DNA of 64,000 nt. It comes from Ichthyophis bannanicus. Taxonomy: Eukaryota > Chordata > Amphibia > Gymnophiona > Ichthyophiidae. The DNA is taken from assembly GCA_033557465.1 (NCBI GenBank), contig CM066033.1, positions 16,679,080 to 16,743,079 of the forward strand. Reading direction: 5' to 3'. This document shows, in pieces, positions 11,174-22,455 of this stretch. Made by a program: the position numbers and the translations under genes. The notes under the pieces were generated by a model. That model saw only the letters and a program-made list of their open reading frames with translations. It ran no database searches and had not been told where the DNA came from. Positions within the stretch are counted from its first letter, which is position 1, and the number at the start of each line of letters is the position of its first letter.

Positions 11174-11174
11174 G

Positions 11175-11190
11175 TATGGTATCAGTATGA
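11175..11190. repeat. Target-site duplication of PLE-1, right copy
   Basis: TATGGTATCAGTATGA, identical to 3882-3897. hAT-1 sequence resumes immediately after it. Confidence 0.95.
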
Positions 11191-11371
11191 TCAATTCTTA
11201 TTTTTAATTTTAGAACTACATGTGTGGTTTTGGCATCTCCAGTCCTTGTATTGCACATCATCCAGTGGTCTTCAGTTCCCGTTGATCTTTAATGGTTTGG
11301 GACAGTGACAGTTTTGGACCAGATTCAGCCAGTGTTTATACTAACTTAGCAGCCACCCCAGTATAACGAAG

Positions 11372-13171
11372 ATGAGTGTTCCAAAGAAGAGCAAAACCTA
11401 CCACTTTCATGATGAATGGGAAATGGACTACTTCTTCATCATGGTGAAAGACAAGTGCTGTTGTCTAATTTGTAACGCCCCAGTATCCTTGCCCAAAAAG
11501 GGTAATCTAGAACATCATTATAAGGCTCTGCATAGCAATAGGTTTGATGCTGATTTTCTACCCAAAAATGAAATTCTTAAGAACTTAAATCAAAATTGGC
11601 TACTCAGCCAAGGTCACATTCAGTCAATGCAAGCATAGAATCCTTCAAGGTCAGCAACCTGATTGCAAAGAAATGCAAACCTTTCACTGAAGGGGAATTT
11701 GTAAAAGATTGTTTTCTTGAAGCAGCTTACAATCTTTTTGAAGGATTTAAAAATAAGAAAGAGATCATAACTGCTATTCAAGATGTACAATTGTCAAGAA
11801 ACGCTGTCATGCGACGAATAGAAAAGATGTGTGGAGACAGAACTGAACAATTGTTGAGGATGTTTCAAATTGTGTTGCTTTCTCACTCCAACTGGATGAA
11901 TCTACAGACATAAGAGACATAGCCCAGTTACTAGTCTTTATGCGAATGGTTTTTGAAGACTTCAGTGTTAAAGAAGAACTACTTGGAATGATTTCTTTAA
12001 AAGGGAGAACTACCAGTCAGGAAATATTCAGTTCTTTCCATTCTTTTGTGACAAAGTGTAATCTTCCATTGCATAGACTTGATTTCATCACTACTGATGG
12101 AGCAAGAGCAAAGACAGGTGAGGTTAACGGTTTCATAGCCCTCTGTAGACAGCATGACGACTTCCCAGATTTCCTTTCTTACCACTGCATCATTCACCAG
12201 CAAGTTTTGGCAAGCAAGAGACTCAATACAAGCACTGTCATGGACATCACTTTCAAAATTGTAAATTCAGTTCGTGGAAGATCACTTCAAAGACGGCTTT
12301 TCAATCTTACTCTTGATGAAGGGGCAATGGAAATCATTTTGAACACAGATGTAAGGTGACTAAGTAGGCACAAATTTCTGCAAAGATTTTGTGATTTGCT
12401 GAATGAAATAAGAAGTTCTTTGAAGGAGAGGGGAGATGACCAAGCAGAGTTGGAAGATGAGGAGTGGTTATGTGATCTGGCTTTTCTCGCTGACTTTACA
12501 GGAGAACTAAGTGATATGAACCTTGAATTACAAGGTAAAAACAAATGCATTGGCAAGATGATGAGTACAGTTTCATCCTACAAGAGCAAATTTGAGCTAA
12601 TGATGACTGACCTTGCAAACAAAACTTTTGATCATTTTCCTAATACGCAAGACCATCTGGGACAATATCCAGATTTTGTTTTTCAGAGAAGTATGTGACA
12701 GAAATCTGTTCTGTTAACCAGGAATTCAAAAATAGATTCTGTGGCTTCCAAAAAATTGGAACAGTTGTGGAATACTTGTCATACCCATTCAAAGTAGATG
12801 TGGACATTAAAGAAACTGCAGCTGCTATCAGTAAAAATTACTCATTGAACAAGCCATCTCTTGAAAACGAAATATTAACCCTTAAAAATGACATTTTTCT
12901 CAAGACCTGTGCTGAGCAAGAATCGTTTTGGAAGCTAGTGCCTAGAGACAAATTTCCCAACTTGAGAAGATGCAGTGAAGCTGTACACTCCTATTTCGGT
13001 TCAACTTATTTGTATGAATCTGTGTTTTCCCATCTGAAAATGACAAAGAGTACACAACGTTGCAACATGACAGATGAACATCTCCAGGATTCCCTAAGAC
13101 TGGCCCTCACGCAATATTCATTCAACTTCAAAAAGCTGGTGGATGAAATGCAGGCTCAGACATCTCACTAA
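11372..13171 (+). pseudogene. hAT-1 transposase pseudogene (BED finger, DDE/hATC)
   Basis: Encoded in hAT-1's own sequence. It starts MSVPKKSKTYHFHDEWEMDY and has a BED-type zinc finger: CCLIC, then GNLEHHYKALH, within 11372-11550. The middle includes NLIAKKCKPFTEGEFVKDC (about 11655-11710) and LDFITTDGARAKTG (about 12075-12120), where the catalytic region lies. The C-terminus YFGSTYLYESVFSHLKMTKS (about 12990-13050) is the hATC dimerisation domain. At least four breaks are visible: stops near 11636 and 11913, a stop at 12358-12360, and a frame change near 12695. The arrangement resembles the hAT lineage from which GTF2IRD2- and FAM200-type host proteins derive (inference). It cannot make active transposase. 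Confidence 0.9.
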
Positions 13172-13526
13172 TGAGTAAGAGCGAAATATTAAAGATTGTG
13201 CAAGATCAGCCTGGATCAATACTCGACCTAAATTTAACACAAATTACTCAATAAAAGATACAGAAAGTTATTACTCAATAAAACTTTAAGAAAAAATGTA
13301 CTTTCCATTTCCCCTCGCAGTTCTTACTGGATCTTCGTCTCTCTCTTTTGTTTTTGCTTAATTTGCTTAACAGCTGATCACATCCAAGTAAATGACAGAA
13401 GGTCCATTAAAAATAGGGAGGGGGGGGGAAGGAATCCTACAACTTTATTAGGTTAAAATTTAATTTGAAACTAATATGAAACTTAATTTTCATGGTGGTA
13501 GATCACCGGCACTTTTGGCCGGAAAA
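13172..13526 (+). other. hAT-1 3' non-coding region
   Basis: A/T-rich sequence after the transposase stop, with AATAAA-type signals near 13250 and 13275 and a G-run near 13420. No gene is seen. It ends at the DIRS insertion; the last 36 bases of hAT-1 are at 19116-19151. Confidence 0.7.
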
Positions 13527-13530
13527 GCAC

Positions 13531-13702
13531 AGTTACTTACCTGTAACAGGTGATCTCTGGGAACAGCAGGAATAAGTCTTCACATATGAGTACGTCGGTA
13601 CCGACGGAGCCTGCGCGGGAATGCTCCCCAGCGTCCAATCAGAAAGCTTTTGGGAGCATCCCACAGCGCCTGCGTGCTGCCTTCCCAACTGTCTGTCTCA
13701 GC
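13531..13702 (+). repeat. DIRS-A left inverted terminal repeat
   Basis: Runs from AGTTACTTACCTGTAACAGG to the sequence CTTCCCAACTGTCTG. It is the reverse complement of about 18947-19113 with modest divergence; the outermost 40 bases of the two ends differ, as expected for DIRS. Confidence 0.9.
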
Positions 13703-13734
13703 TATAAAACTCAAGTGAGGAGAAAGAGAGAGAG

Positions 13735-13773
13735 CGAGGGAAAGGAAGAGAGATAGAGAGAGAGAGAGAACTC
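13735..13773. repeat. GA-rich microsatellite
   Basis: Imperfect GA repeat inside DIRS-A between the left terminal repeat and the internal complementary region. Confidence 0.8.
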
Positions 13774-13794
13774 CTAGGGGAGGTGGGTGGGTTG

Positions 13795-13890
13795 TGAAGA
13801 CTTATTCCTGCTGTTCCCAGAGATCACCTGTTACAGGTAAGTAACTGTGCTATCTCCAGGAACAAGCAGGAATGAGTCTTCACATATGGG
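13795..13890 (+). repeat. DIRS-A internal complementary region
   Basis: The first half (to about 13846) is the reverse complement of the left outer edge. The second half (about 13850-13890) is the reverse complement of the right outer edge. The two meet at ACTGTGCTATC, so the block mirrors the junction of a circle made from both ends. This is the hallmark that distinguishes DIRS from LTR elements. Confidence 0.92.
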
Positions 13891-14007
13891 GACTCCCTAG
13901 CTTATGATGCCAGGGAGAGAGTCCATAAGTTGTGTGTCCCTGGAACAGGACTGCACTTCCCCTCCTGTATCTCTGGCATCCTATGAGGGATGGTGGGTAG
14001 GAGTTGA

Positions 14008-16791
14008 TTAAGTATGGAACAGGTGTTTGAGAACAGCCTGACCAAACAAGGCATCCCAGCGGGAGTCCTTGTCTAAGCAGTAATGGGCTGTGAAGGTATG
14101 AACCGAGGCCCAAGTCGCTGCTCGACAGATGTCGTCGATAGACACAGAGTTTAGATGAGCCATTGAGGTCGCCATGGCTCTCACATTGTGAGCTGTGACA
14201 TGGCCCTCCAGAGAAATGTTTTTGCTCTGATAGGCGAAAGAAATACATTGGGCAATCCAGTTGGAAAGTGTTCTCTTGGAGACTGGTTGTCCCAAATGAG
14301 AAGGATCAAAAGCAACAAAGAGTTGGGAAGAGTTTCTATGTTGCTGGGTCCTCTGTAAGTAAAAAGCTAGAGCTCTTTTACAGTCCAGGGTATGGAGATT
14401 CCTCTCTGCATCTGATGCATGAGGCCCTGGAAAAAAAACAGGTAGGTAGATCTCTTGGTTGAGGTGAAAAGGCGAGACGACCTTAGGCATAAAGTGTGGA
14501 TTAGTCCTAAGGACCACTTTGTCGTGATGGAACCTTGTATAAGGTGGATTAGCTACTAGTGCTTGCAATTCACTGATGCGGCGTGCTGATGTGATTGCAA
14601 TGAGAAAGAGAACCTTCCAAGAAAGGTATTTCAAGGAGGTAGTAGCTAAAGGTTCAAAAGGCGGTTTCATAAGCTGACCAAGAACCAAATTTAAGTCCCA
14701 TGCCACCGGTGGTGGTCTAATGGGAGGCTTTGTTAAAAGGAGGCCTCTCATGAACCTTGCTACAAGGGGATGAGAGGAAACAGGTTGACCATTCAGAGGG
14801 TTGAGGGAAGCTGCAATAGCACTCAGATGGACTCTTACTGAATTTGTCTTAAGGTCTGCATTAGACAAATGAAGGAGATACTCCAGCAACGATTCCATAG
14901 GTATGGCATGGGGGTCAAGACCCTTCTCAGAACACCAGATGGTAAACCTTTTCCACTTGAAGGCGTAAGAACGCCTAGTGGAAGGCTTTCTGGAAGCATA
15001 AAGAATATCCTTCACTTGCTGAGAAAGATGAAGATCCTGGTGATCTAGGCTTTCAGCATCCAAGCCCTGAGATGCAGAGACTGGGGTTTGGGATGCCACA
15101 ACTTTCCGTCCTCCTGAGAAAGAAGGTCTGGAGCAGACCCTAACTCTAGGGAGGGAGCTTGAGAGAGATGTAGAAGCAGAGGGTACCACACTTGCCGTGG
15201 ACAATGTGGAGCTATGAGAATCATGTGGCCTCTGTCTCTCTGAAGCTTGAACAGGGTTTTGGGAATTAGGGGAATGGGCGGAAAGGCATATAGGAAGTCT
15301 TGACAACAATGAAGGAGGAAAGCATCCCTTGCCTGAGCCCCCTGAGCCAGAGTTCTGGAAAAGTTTGGCATTCCACGGACTTGCAAAGAGGTCTATGTCC
15401 GGGGTTCCCCAAATTCGAAAAATCTTGGATACTTGGTCCATATGTAGGGACCACTCGTGTGGAAGCAGAACTCGACTGAGTCTGTCTGCCCAAGAGTTTT
15501 GAACACCTGGAAGATAGACTGCCAGAAGATGAATGTGATGCTCTCTGGCGAGGGCCCACAGTCTCAGAGCTTCGTTGTAAAGTGACAGAGAGCCAGTTCC
15601 TCCCTGCTTGTTTATGTAGAACATGGCTACCTGATTGTCCGTGTGGACAAGGACGGTCTTGTGGCTGAGCAGGGTGTGGAAAACTCGCAGAGCAAGGAAG
15701 ATTGCTCTGAGTTCCAAGAGATTGATATGTAGACAAGTCTCCTGTGGAGACCAGATGCCCTGGGTGGAGAGGTCCTGAAGATGAGCTCCCCAGCCCATTG
15801 GAGAAGCATCTGTCCTAAGAGTTGCCTGGGGTAGAGGTTGCCGAAAGGGAGACCCCAGCAACAGGTTTTGAGGGGACTTCCACCACTGGAGGGACAAAAT
15901 GAGGCGACTTGTGTTTGCTATTTTTTGGACAGGCAGCCTAAAGCCTGGGTCCATTGGGTGGATAAAGTCCACTGAGCTGCTCTCATGTGAAGGCGAGCAT
16001 GTGGCACCACATGAACGGTGGATGCCATGTGGCCTAACAACTGTAACATTTCTCGAGCAGTTAGTAGGGGTTTTGACTCTGCTTGAGAAGTTAACTGCAT
16101 CAAGCGAAGGCAATGGGCCTGAGGAAGATAAGCCCTTGCTCTTGTGGTATCCAGCAACGCCCCTATAAACTCTAGGGACTGAGTAGGGATCAAATTGGAT
16201 TTGGGGATGTTTATCATCAGCCCTAAATATTGAAGGATACACATTGTGCAGGATAGAGCAGTCTTGGTCTCTGAGTGGGAGCTCGAATGAGCCAGCATCC
16301 AGATAAGGGAAGACAAATATTCCCAGGGTGCGCAGAAAAGCAGCCACCACTACCATGCATTTCATGAACACCCTTGGTGCAGAGGCCAGGCCAAAGGGGA
16401 GCACTCTGTATTGATAGTGCTTCTCCTGGAAAAGGAACCGAAGGAACCTTCTGTGAGTTGGATGGATGAGAACATGAGTGTACGCATCCTTGAGATCTAG
16501 AGAACAAAGCCAATACTGACTCTGAAGGTATGGCAGCAGAGTTCCTAGAGAAACCATCTTGAATGTTTCTTTTTCTAGGAATTTGTTCAACTCTCTGAGA
16601 TCTAAAATGGGTCTGAAGCCCCCTGTTTTCTTTGGGATAAGAAAATAGGGGGAGTAGAACCCTGTGCCCTGTTGTTGAGAAGGCACTTCCTCTATTGCCC
16701 CCTGGGCTAGAAGAGTGGCAACCTCCTGCACTAACAGGCTGAGGAGGGAGGTTGGAGAATTGAACTGGTGCACTCTTGTGAGAGAGGGCAA
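14008..16791 (-). pseudogene. DIRS-A reverse transcriptase - RNase H - tyrosine recombinase ORF (927 codons, frame-scarred)
   Basis: An open frame that encodes most of DIRS pol. Domain order is RT (GFYSPYFLIPKKTGGFRPIL, residues about 46-65; LCSLDLKDAYTHVLIHP; VLPFGLASAPRVF), RNase H (LRTDASPMGWGAHL; ELRAIFLALRVF; VHTDNQVAMFYINKQGGTGS) and YR (SARRISELQ with the catalytic Arg; TAHNVRAMATS with the HxxR pair; TAHYCL with the Tyr near the C-terminus). The motif C region reads FPYLDAGSF instead of FPYLDD, and the expected sequence continues in another frame at about 15918-16316. A second out-of-frame patch lies at 15045-15386. So the frame stays open although two segments are garbled. Not expected to be active. 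Confidence 0.9.
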
Positions 16792-16940
16792 GCTGGAAAA
16801 ATGAAGTTGGTACCCCTCTCTTATGATGGAGAGTGTCCAATGCTCTGCTGTGATTTGCCCCCATCTGGGAGCAAAGTGACATAACCTTCCTGGAATGGTG
16901 GAGGGCTCTGGTCCCTCCAGAGCCAGGAAGGCTAGGTTCT

Positions 16941-18728
16941 CTAGCAGAAAGTCAAAGGCCCTGAGGGGGCTGAGATTGCTGGGCTGGAGCAGGCCTCGCA
17001 GCCTTTGCCTTGGTCTGTTTGGAGGATTGCTGACGTTTGGAAGGGAACTGAGCTGCAGAAGATGCTCTCTGAGTATAAGCAGGATAGGATCTTCCCTTTT
17101 TTTGAAAAAGGTGTTTTCTTGAACAACCTTTTCTTAGCAGGAGCAGCTGTAGATTTGGATAGTCTATCCAAAGTAGAATTTTCAGCATCCATTTGATTGG
17201 CTTTTGCTTGCCAATCCTTACCAAACAGATTCTCACCTGTACAAGGGATATTGCCCAATTCATCTTGGACCCAGATCTCCAAATCAGATGCTTGGAGCCA
17301 AGCAATCCTACGTGCACCTATAGCTATAGCTGAGGCTCTTTGGAGTTATCCTGGGCATGTTTGAGCCCAGTGAGAAATTCTTGCCTTTCAATGTCAGACA
17401 TAAAAGGACTTAAAGTCTGCAAATGGTCATTCCCATGTAAAGACTGTAAGAATTAATTCTTGCAGCAAGCATGGAAGCCTGGAAGACTCTTCTACCAAAA
17501 GCATCCAGGGTTCTACATTCACGTCCTGGAGGATTAGAGGCATGTCTCTTGGCACTTCTAATCTTTCTCATTGCAGACTCAACCACAATAGAGTGGTGAG
17601 GAAGCTGAGTTTTATGGAAACCTGGACAAGGAGGGACACGATACATGGTGTCCAACCTGCGAGAATGAGGAGAGGTGGTGAGAGGTGCTTCCCACATCCT
17701 TAACATGAGATCATACAGAATCTCCTGAATAGGTAAGGTATCTGCCTCCTTAGGAGTTTTAGGATATTGTAAAATATCTAACTCCTTAGCTCTTGGCTCT
17801 GACTCTGGGGCCACTGTAATAGAGAGGCCCCGAGCCACCTCTCTGATAAAGTCTTGAAAAGACAAGTCCTCTGGAGGAGACATCCTTCGTTTAGGAGAGG
17901 ACTCCTCCTGTGGAAGAAGCATCACTGCATCGACAGACTCTTCAGAATCCTCAGAGTCATCGAAGTATCGTCTGTCGGGATGCTCTTGCAAAGCCCGATA
18001 CCCGTACCGACCGGGATCGGTATCGGGAATCTCCGGTACCGGAGTATCGATACTGGAGGGCTGCAGAGTACCGGCATAGCGGACACCGATGCCGATGTCG
18101 ACGCCACCGGCACTGGAATAGGTGCCGGAGCCGGTACCGGCTGAGTAGTCTGTTGCGGTACCACGAGCATCGATGCCACAAGGAAAACTGTCAGACTGCG
18201 TTCGATGGACAGAATCCTCTGATCCATCGACGCCGTCAATGCCTGGAAGTCAGTACCGGTGGAGGTCACCGGTACCCCAGAGCATGGCACCAGGAGATCT
18301 GTCGAGGCCACGCCATCGAGATCATCCTGGAACCCCGATGATGATGCTTTAGAGGCCAAAGCCTCTCGCTGGTGTAATTTTGCCGGTGCCGAATCCTCGA
18401 GGGCAAGGCCAGAGGCATCTCGATGCTTCGAAGGAGATGTACCCTTCGAGGACCGGCTGGATTTATGTTTAGTTACCTGAGATCCATGTGAGGAAGAAGC
18501 AGCCCTGGAAGACGTCGATGCTACCGAAGCCGCATCAGAGGGAAACAGGGTACTGAGCTTGGCAGCTCGCTTCTGTCGACCTCTCTTAGACATCATGGAA
18601 CAGGACTCACAATCTGTAATGGAATGGTCAGGGCCTAAACATTTTAGACACCAGTCATGGGTGTCGGTGACGGAAATAGTACCGCCACATTTGGTGCACT
18701 TCTTAAATCCTGAGGCAGGCTTTTCCAT
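16941..18728 (-). pseudogene. DIRS-A gag-like region
   Basis: Starts MEKPASGFKKCTKCGG at 18728, with a Cys/His cluster (KCTKCGG, WCLKCLGPDH, CESC) resembling a small zinc-binding module. Next come Ser/Ala-rich and Gly/Thr-rich low-complexity stretches, then an acidic and conserved block (FIREVARGLSITV near 17850, QLPHHSIVVESAMRKIRSAK near 17610, ARINSYSLYMGM near 17440). It ends in a basic C-terminus at 16941-17282. Three overlapping frames are used, so at least two shifts are present. The role as a structural protein of the DIRS particle is inferred from position. Confidence 0.85.
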
Positions 18729-18946
18729 ATTTAAGGAAAAAGATTTTGGGCCTAGGGCCCAAAACTGAAGGGCACCTGAAGAAAAATAAATGAAAAAAAA
18801 AGGTGTGGTTTTTTTTTAAAGAAAAGAAGAATGACTGGCGGTACCGGTATAGCGTCGAGGAAGGCAGACGCGACAGAAAAGAAATAAAGAAAAAATAAGG
18901 AAATTCTTCTGCGGTGACAGGAACACGTCCTGCTGGCTCCGCGGAA

Positions 18947-19113
18947 AAAGAACAACTGAGGAGAGACAGTTGGAAAGGCGGGAAGGCAGCACGCAGGCGC
19001 TGTGGGATGCTCCAAAAAGCTTTCTGATTGGACGCTGGGGAGCGTTCCCGCACAGGCTCCGTCGGTACCGACGTACCCATATGTGAAGACTCATTCCTGC
19101 TTGTTCCTGGAGA
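18947..19113 (-). repeat. DIRS-A right inverted terminal repeat
   Basis: Inverted partner of 13531-13702, including the shared GCGCTGTGGGATGCTCC and GTCGGTACCGAC blocks. Its outer edge TTGTTCCTGGAGATA meets hAT-1 sequence at 19115/19116. Confidence 0.9.
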
Positions 19114-19151
19114 TAAGTAAATCACGACCTGTTCGAAGTTGGACATGCCTG

Positions 19152-19159
19152 CTCTATAC
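19152..19159. repeat. Target-site duplication of hAT-1, right copy
   Basis: CTCTATAC, identical to 3104-3111, flanks the right terminal inverted repeat. The two copies 16 kb apart prove that everything between belongs to one insertion plus later nested insertions. Confidence 0.95.
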
Positions 19160-19297
19160 TTAAGGGCATTTAAGTTACTTTTGTCTTTACTGGAACCTCT
19201 CTGTTGATATGCCTTAACATTCACCCTCTATGCTTAAGTTTAGAAATATTCCACTGCACATAGCAAGGATTGTATCATAAAGGAATTCTTGGCTCAC

Positions 19298-19405
19298 CCA
19301 TCTTGGTGTCAGTATTCTCCTCTCCTCCCTCCAGCTGGTCCCTGAGATGAACCTCTTCTATTTTCAGGCTCTCTTCTGTGGGATCCGTACAGTAGCCTCT
19401 TCTGC
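19298..19405 (-). CDS. KRAB gene, coding exon 6
   Basis: 108 nt, acceptor TTTCTAACAG, donor ATGG|GTGAGC. It encodes GRRGYCTDPTEESLKIEEVH and then LRDQLEGGEENTDTKM. Phase 1/1 again. It lies 139 bp from the right target duplication of hAT-1, which sits in the following intron. No further exon is found between here and position 1. Confidence 0.88.
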
Positions 19406-20149
19406 CTGTTAGAAAAATGGAAAAGTAACTGAATTGACAGGGAAAGGTAAGACTTCAGAAGAGCAACACTTGGATAAAAGTGGGATGATTGGAATCCTGC
19501 AAGTTCTGAAAATTCAAGTATCCTGGTGGAAAGCTTTATGAACCTTCTGTAGCAATGATATGGAACCAAGGCAGGGAACATGAAGGAGAAATTTCACTTG
19601 CTGTTAATTTCCTTTCCTGGAATCCTGCTAGACCAGTCCAGACAAGTGGGTTAAGTCCCTCTGTGAACAGATGTTGGAGACAGAGAAAGTGTCAGAAGCC
19701 TCAACAAACAGGCTCTGGCATAGAGAGAGGCTCTCTTAGGTGTCACCCTCAGTATACTTATGTAAAAGCAGAGAAAGCCCCATGTCAACCAAAACGCATT
19801 AAAACGCCCCAGGGGACCTGGAACGGTGAGCACCAACAAGTGCAACTATGTACAAAGGGCGTAGGCAGGCTAAACTGACTTCTGAGCCTGAAACTGAGAT
19901 GACAGCCTGTCCTTCCAAAAAGCTGTATTAAATGAATGACGACCCAAGGCTGTTGCTGAAGAATGCAGTGAGAGGTGGGTCCTGGACTGGTCTAGCAGGA
20001 TTCCCGGAAAGGAAATTTCTTCTTCCAATTCATCCTGCTAGACCAGTCCAGACAAGTGGGAAGTACCCAAGCTAATCCCTGCTGGGTGGGAAGGAACGGC
20101 CGCTTCTACCACAATGGCCCCGAAATGCGCCTCGGCCCAAGCCGCGCCA

Positions 20150-20854
20150 CTAAGGCCAGTCGAGGTGGTAGTGGCGCGTGAAAGTGGATAGAGAGGACCA
20201 GATGGCCTCACGACAAATGTCAATGGGCAAAATGTGCAAAGCGTTCCACCCAAGACGCTGCCTGAGCCTGCGTGGAAGGCGCATGAAGCCCCACGAGGAT
20301 GGACTTGTTATGCAGGCTGTAAGCGGATTCGATGGTGTGCTTGATCCAGTGCACAATCGTAGCCTTGGACAATGACAGGCCTTTACGCGGCCCAGCAAAT
20401 AATACAAACAGGTGATCTGACTTCCGAAAGGAAGCTCTGACCTTATATACCGCACTGATGCAGAATAGCGCGGTATAAAAGAGAATGTAAATAAATAAAT
20501 AAGGTAGCGACGTAGAACTCTCCAGACACTGACTGCTTGAAAATTGTCCAGAGATTCAGAGCCTTGTTCCTTCGGAAAGGAGGGTAAGGAAATGGTCTGA
20601 TTCACATGAAAGGGCGAAAGCACCTTGGGTAAGAAGGAGGGCACGACACGAAGTGACACCCCTTCAGAAGTGAATAAGAAAAAGGGCTCTTGACAGGAGA
20701 GCGCCTGTAGTTCCAACACACGCCTGGCTGATTTGCTAGTAACTAAGACCATCTTTAAGGAAAATTCTCTGAGAATAGCATGCTGGGGAGGTGCTGAGAG
20801 CAAGCCCATTATCAAGCCGTACTGTAGAAACGCTAGGATTTCTGGAATCTGCAC
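20150..20854 (-). pseudogene. DIRS-D tyrosine recombinase pseudogene
   Basis: Open for 234 codons but with composition changing after about 20500, where a short SINE/LINE tail is inserted. SKSARRVLELQALSCQEP holds the first catalytic Arg, and LPKVLSPFHVNQTISLPSFP matches the corresponding part of DIRS-A. The C-terminal part has CREAIWSSLSTFTRHYHLD with a candidate catalytic Tyr. The HxxR box is not readable in this frame. Confidence 0.75.
20446..20503 (+). repeat. SINE/LINE 3'-tail insertion in DIRS-D
   Basis: CCGCACTGATGCAGAATAGC, then GCGGTATAAAAGAGAATG and (AAAT)n. This is the short 3'-tail type seen at other places in the window, inserted in the recombinase region. Confidence 0.6.
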
Positions 20855-21263
20855 TCACATGGAGAACACTGTTGATGAGCGCACCATGACTCAAACAAGC
20901 GCCATATGCGAGTGTAAGCCAACGATGTGGATGGGCAGCGTGCTTTAAGCAGAATCTGAACCAGCTTAAGCGAATAGCCTTTATGGACTAGACGCTACTT
21001 CTTAACAAGGTCCGCATACCACGGGTGCAAGGACCAGCTGGGTGCGACCAGGACCACCAGAACGGGGTGAGACTTGATGCGATGGATACAACTCCCGATC
21101 AGTGGCCATGGTGGAAACAAGTGTAGCAACGAGACCACTGGCCAATGCTGGGCCAGGGTGTCTATCCCCTGATAGCCGAATTCCCTGCAGCGACTGAAGA
21201 AGTCGGAGCCTTTGGCATTCGCAGAAGTGGGCATGAGGTCGAACCTGAGTTGGTCCCAGAGAC

Positions 21264-22455
21264 TCAATACACTGGAAGGCCATCAGATGGAGTTCCTACT
21301 TGCCAGGATCCAGAGTATGTCGACTGAGAAAGTTGGCTTGAACGTTGTCTACCCGGCAATGCGTTGGGCTGAGAGAGATTGCAAGTGCCGCTTGGCGCAA
21401 AGGAGGAGTAGCAACATTTCCCTGGCGACTCCAGGGCTTTTGTGTCACCCTGTTGGTTGAGATAGGCCACTGTAGTGGCATTGTCGCAGAGGACGCAGAC
21501 AGAGTGATGGCAGAGTAGCGGGAGAAAGGTCTGCAGAGCAAGGCGGACTGCTCGCACCTCGAGCTGATTGTAGTCCTGCGTTGCTAGAGACCAGCGAGTT
21601 AGAAGGGCCTATTGCAGGGGTCGCATGTGGGCTCATGCTCAAGGGACGACATAGATCATCGCTGCCATGGCCCCCAAAACTTGAAGACAGTCCCACCCCA
21701 GGGCCGAGCCTGAAGGCAGAACATTTGGAGTTGGCCTGAGAGTCTCTGCAGCTGGCAAGAGGAAGACCCGCCCAAGGCGGGTGTCAAAGTAGGCCCCCAG
21801 GAACTCCAGGGACTGGGAAGGACTGAGACAGCTCTTGGAGTGATTGACTTCCTAGTCTAGATGCGCCAGGAAAGTCACGACTTGGGAGGCAGCTGCTAGA
21901 GCCTCCAGATAAGACTTTGCCCCGATGAGCTAGTCATCCAGGTACGGATGCATGTGGATACCCTGCTTCCGCAGAGGTGCTGCTACTACAACCATGACCT
22001 TGAAGAAGGTACGTAGAGCTGTTGTGAGACCAAACAGCAATGCACTGAACTGAAAGTGGCATCCTAGCAAAGTAAAATGCAGAAAGTGCTGTTGATACTG
22101 GTCCAGAGTGGGTTGAAAGGAGCCATCCTTCTTTGGAACGGCAAAGTAGATGGAGTAGTGTCCGGTAGTGGTCTCTGGTAGAGGCACTGTTCAATGGCCC
22201 AAGGTCCAACAGGCAGCGGAGAATGAACTGTATGGCTTCCTGCTTTGTCCCCGAGCCACAAGGGGAAACTATGAAGGTATCGTGTATAGGATAGGCGCAT
22301 TCTAGAACATTGCCGCAGTAGACAATACTGAGGACCCACTGATCGGTGGTGATCTTTTCCCACTTGTGGGCAAATAGGGCGAGATGGCCCCCTATTGGAG
22401 GCATCCCAGAGTGGGCCAGAGGAGCGTCAGTGGGAGGAGTAGCTAGGGACGGCAA
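21264..22455 (-). pseudogene. DIRS-D RT/RNase H pseudogene
   Basis: Fragments in three frames. ALFAHKWEKITTDQWVLSIV (about 22385-22325) is the DIRS pre-RT block, and IYFAVPKKDGSFQPTLDQY the RT fingers. A shifted frame has QFSALLFGLTTALRTFFKVM (motif B area) and MHPYLDD (about 21950-21930), the catalytic motif C. RNase H residues follow at 21264-21557. Dead. Confidence 0.75.

Larger units (their letters stand above)
3898..11174 (+). mobile_element. Complete Penelope-like element (Neptune-like, PLE-1)
   Basis: A 7.3-kb retroelement inside hAT-1, bounded by the 16-bp duplication TATGGTATCAGTATGA (3882-3897 and 11175-11190). Order: an inverted partial copy of the 3' end (3898-4760), a direct terminal repeat (4761-4934), ORF1 (4956-5940, with one frame change), a reverse transcriptase/GIY-YIG endonuclease ORF (5805-8195), a long A/T-rich non-coding region (8196-10999), and the 3' direct terminal repeat (11000-11173). 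Penelope-like elements are known for such mixed direct and inverted terminal repeats (pLTRs) and for hammerhead ribozymes, both present here. Apart from the ORF1 frame change it looks intact, hence young. Confidence 0.95.
13527..19115 (-). mobile_element. DIRS retrotransposon A, structurally complete, inserted in hAT-1
   Basis: A 5.6-kb tyrosine-recombinase retrotransposon on the minus strand. It has inverted terminal repeats (13531-13702 and about 18947-19113), an internal complementary region (13795-13890), a gag-like region (16941-18728) and an RT/RNase H/YR region (14008-16791). DIRS elements integrate from a circular DNA through their recombinase and make no target duplication; none is seen. 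The terminal repeats share the segment around GTCGGTACCGAC near 13600 and 19065. Frameshifts in the pol region suggest it is now inactive. Confidence 0.93.
3112..19151 (+). mobile_element. hAT DNA transposon (hAT-1), expanded to 16 kb by nested insertions
   Basis: The two ends are CAGGCATGTCCAAC (3112-3125) and its reverse complement GTTGGACATGCCTG (19138-19151). Both sides carry the identical 8-bp duplication CTCTATAC (3104-3111 and 19152-19159). Short inverted repeats beginning CAG with an 8-bp duplication are diagnostic of hAT. The element's own sequence is 3112-3881, 11191-13526 and 19116-19151, about 3.1 kb in total. The rest is a Penelope-like element and a DIRS element that jumped into it. 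It lies in the intron after exon 6 of the minus-strand KRAB gene. Confidence 0.95.

Noticed and set aside
18703..19224. 173-codon minus-strand protein spanning the DIRS and hAT ends
   Set aside because: It crosses three unrelated sequences (DIRS end, hAT end and intron) and has no domain.
19160..19230. Continuation of the left L2 LINE on the far side of hAT-1
   Set aside because: The frame stays open across the rebuilt site, but the residues do not resemble the L2 segment before motif A, so continuity is not claimed.
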